Positions 31,704 to 32,529 of a stretch of 32,529 nucleotides of DNA are shown here, piece by piece. The DNA comes from Lamprobacter sp964516305 (GTDB lineage: Bacteria; Pseudomonadota; Gammaproteobacteria; Chromatiales; Chromatiaceae), in contig CAZEZH010000023.1 of assembly GCA_964516305.1 (NCBI GenBank), positions 1 through 32,529 on the forward strand. Direction: 5' to 3'. How positions within the stretch are numbered: position 1 is the stretch's first letter; each line of letters begins with the position of its first letter. The translations under genes and the position numbers were made by a program. The notes beneath the pieces were generated by a model, which had not been told where the DNA came from, ran no database searches, and saw nothing but the letters and a program-made list of their open reading frames with translations.

Positions 31704-32529
31704 GCCTGGTCCGCTGGCAAGTTTGCCAGGTCGAGCAGCTCGGCGAGCGCCGCCATGACCTCATCGACCTGAATCTCGCGCATACAGGTGAAGGCGCCGT
31801 CACAGGTCGGCCGCCGTCGACAGGGTGAGCAGGGCAGCGGGTGATAGAGCACACGCGCGGTGGCGCTGCCGGTCTCGGTATAGGGACAGGTCGAGCCAAA
31901 CAGCAGCAGGGTCGGCCGATCAAAAGCGATACCCATGTGGCTGAGTCCGGTATCGACGCCAACCAGCAAGCGCGCGCGCTGGATTAGTGCCGCCGCAGAG
32001 AGCAAGCTGGTCTTGCCAACCAGGCTCAGCAGCGGTCTAGGGTTGTTTGCGCTGGCCGACCCAGCAGGTACAACGCCGGCTCGCCGATCATTGGGCGCTG
32101 TCCTGAGGCTGGTTTCAATACCCGATTGAACGGCCGTTTTGTGCCCCGTCTCCACGCCCTTCTCTGCCACCGGATCCGCGCCCTGTGCAACCTTGTTTTC
32201 AGCGCTCGTTTCAGCCTCAGCTGGCATGCCGCCTCCAGCCAGGATCGACTGCGCAGCCTCGAGGTCCGCCGGCCCTCCCAACATCAGTGTCGGCAGCCCA
32301 AAGCGCGTCTGAATCTGCCTCGCGAGCCTGCTCCAGCGCGCATCAAACCAATGCTTCTGCGCACGCGTCGTGAACGGACAGATGACGGCGTAACCAGCAC
32401 TCAGACCATGCTCGGCGATCAGCATCTCGGCCTCAGCCTCGGCCGCGCTGCCCGGATAGACCCGCAGTCGAAAGTCATCGATCGGCCAGCCCAGACTGGA
32501 TGCCAGGTGCCGATATTCGGAGCTGATCC
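31700..32529 (-). CDS. GT9-family (heptosyltransferase-like) glycosyltransferase, 5' end outside window
   Basis: The gene runs off the right edge; its visible 276 codons lack the start. The C-terminal half of a GT9 protein is clear: YAVICPFTTRAQKHW, LMLGGPADLEAA, LVGKTSLLSAAALIQRARLLVGVDTGLSHMG (D and H of the ADP-heptose-site motif) and LLFGSTCPYTE, then SPCRRRPTCDGAFTCMREI, with four cysteines near the end. A Ser/Ala/Glu-rich insertion of about 68 residues (32033-32236) separates the GGPAD and VGKTSL segments, where family members normally have only a short loop. It likely transfers heptose to Kdo or to heptose in LPS inner core. The stop overlaps the next gene's start. Confidence 0.9.
   Translation of the reverse strand, partial: ISSEYRHLASSLGWPIDDFRLRVYPGSAAEAEAEMLIAEHGLSAGYAVICPFTTRAQKHWFDARWSRLARQIQTRFGLPTLMLGGPADLEAAQSILAGGGMPAEAETSAENKVAQGADPVAEKGVETGHKTAVQSGIETSLRTAPNDRRAGVVPAGSASANNPRPLLSLVGKTSLLSAAALIQRARLLVGVDTGLSHMGIAFDRPTLLLFGSTCPYTETGSATARVLYHPLPCSPCRRRPTCDGAFTCMREIQVDEVMAALAELLDLANLPADQA

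Overview
The window is GC-rich Gram-negative chromosomal sequence. Clear orthologues of XthA, PBP1B with an adjacent TPR lipoprotein, YadG/YadH, a YoaA/DinG helicase, TsaB, IspB, RplU-RpmA-Obg-ProB and WaaA point to a gammaproteobacterium. A purple sulfur bacterium of the Chromatiales is plausible, but that is an inference from gene content and composition, not something the sequence proves. There is no prophage, integron, complete insertion sequence or CRISPR array; this is mostly core genome. Two runs of exactly 100 N mark scaffold joins.

Layout. 1-900: tRNA-Ser(CGA) and a histidine phosphatase, both on the minus strand. 960-3240 (plus): two small uncharacterised genes, exonuclease III and a ferredoxin-like/double-CDGSH iron-sulfur protein. 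3440-5920 (minus): the tRNA methylthiotransferase MtaB, an exported alpha-crystallin-like protein and a small HEAGH-motif protein. 6040-14340 (plus): a small membrane protein, the YadGH ABC-2 exporter, PBP1B with an LpoP-like lipoprotein, and a YoaA-type iron-sulfur helicase. 14396-18750 (minus): a very large SNF2-family ATPase, apparently interrupted by Ns. 18934-21111: TsaB, a small membrane protein, a DUF455 ferritin-like protein and tRNA-Pro(CGG). 21260-25526: ispB diverging from rplU-rpmA-obgE-proB, with recognisable promoters for both directions. 25640-27296 (plus): PCMT-family methyltransferase, rhodanese and isochorismatase-family hydrolase. 27370-32529 (minus): a lipopolysaccharide cluster running from a heptosyltransferase-like GT9 (cut by the window end) through two GT4 glycosyltransferases and a polysaccharide deacetylase to WaaA, most genes overlapping by a few bases.

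How genes work together. PBP1B and the LpoP-like lipoprotein probably form a peptidoglycan synthase-activator pair. The LPS cluster builds the inner core on lipid A, with WaaA adding Kdo. TsaB (t6A37) and MtaB (ms2t6A37) act at successive steps on tRNA position 37. RplU/RpmA/Obg are a ribosome protein-assembly unit.

Most notable points. (1) The first 100-N gap is flanked by the same 55 bases on both sides; collapsing them restores one uninterrupted 1399-codon SNF2 gene, so the gap is almost certainly an assembly artefact. (2) That SNF2 protein carries about 940 residues ahead of its motor, part of them winged-helix/TPR-like in appearance. (3) A six-copy heptanucleotide tandem repeat ends 2 bases before the proB start codon. 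(4) The deacetylase-waaA spacer is an inverted pair of decamer-periodic TCTGCG elements around a hairpin. (5) Two housekeeping enzymes (the YoaA-like helicase and the GT9) carry disordered insertions of about 65-70 residues. I did not find a convincing new multi-gene system; the SNF2 protein is the best single candidate for unexplored biology. Except for the partly uninterpreted 295-base ispB-rplU divergent region, no gene-free stretch approaches 300 bases.
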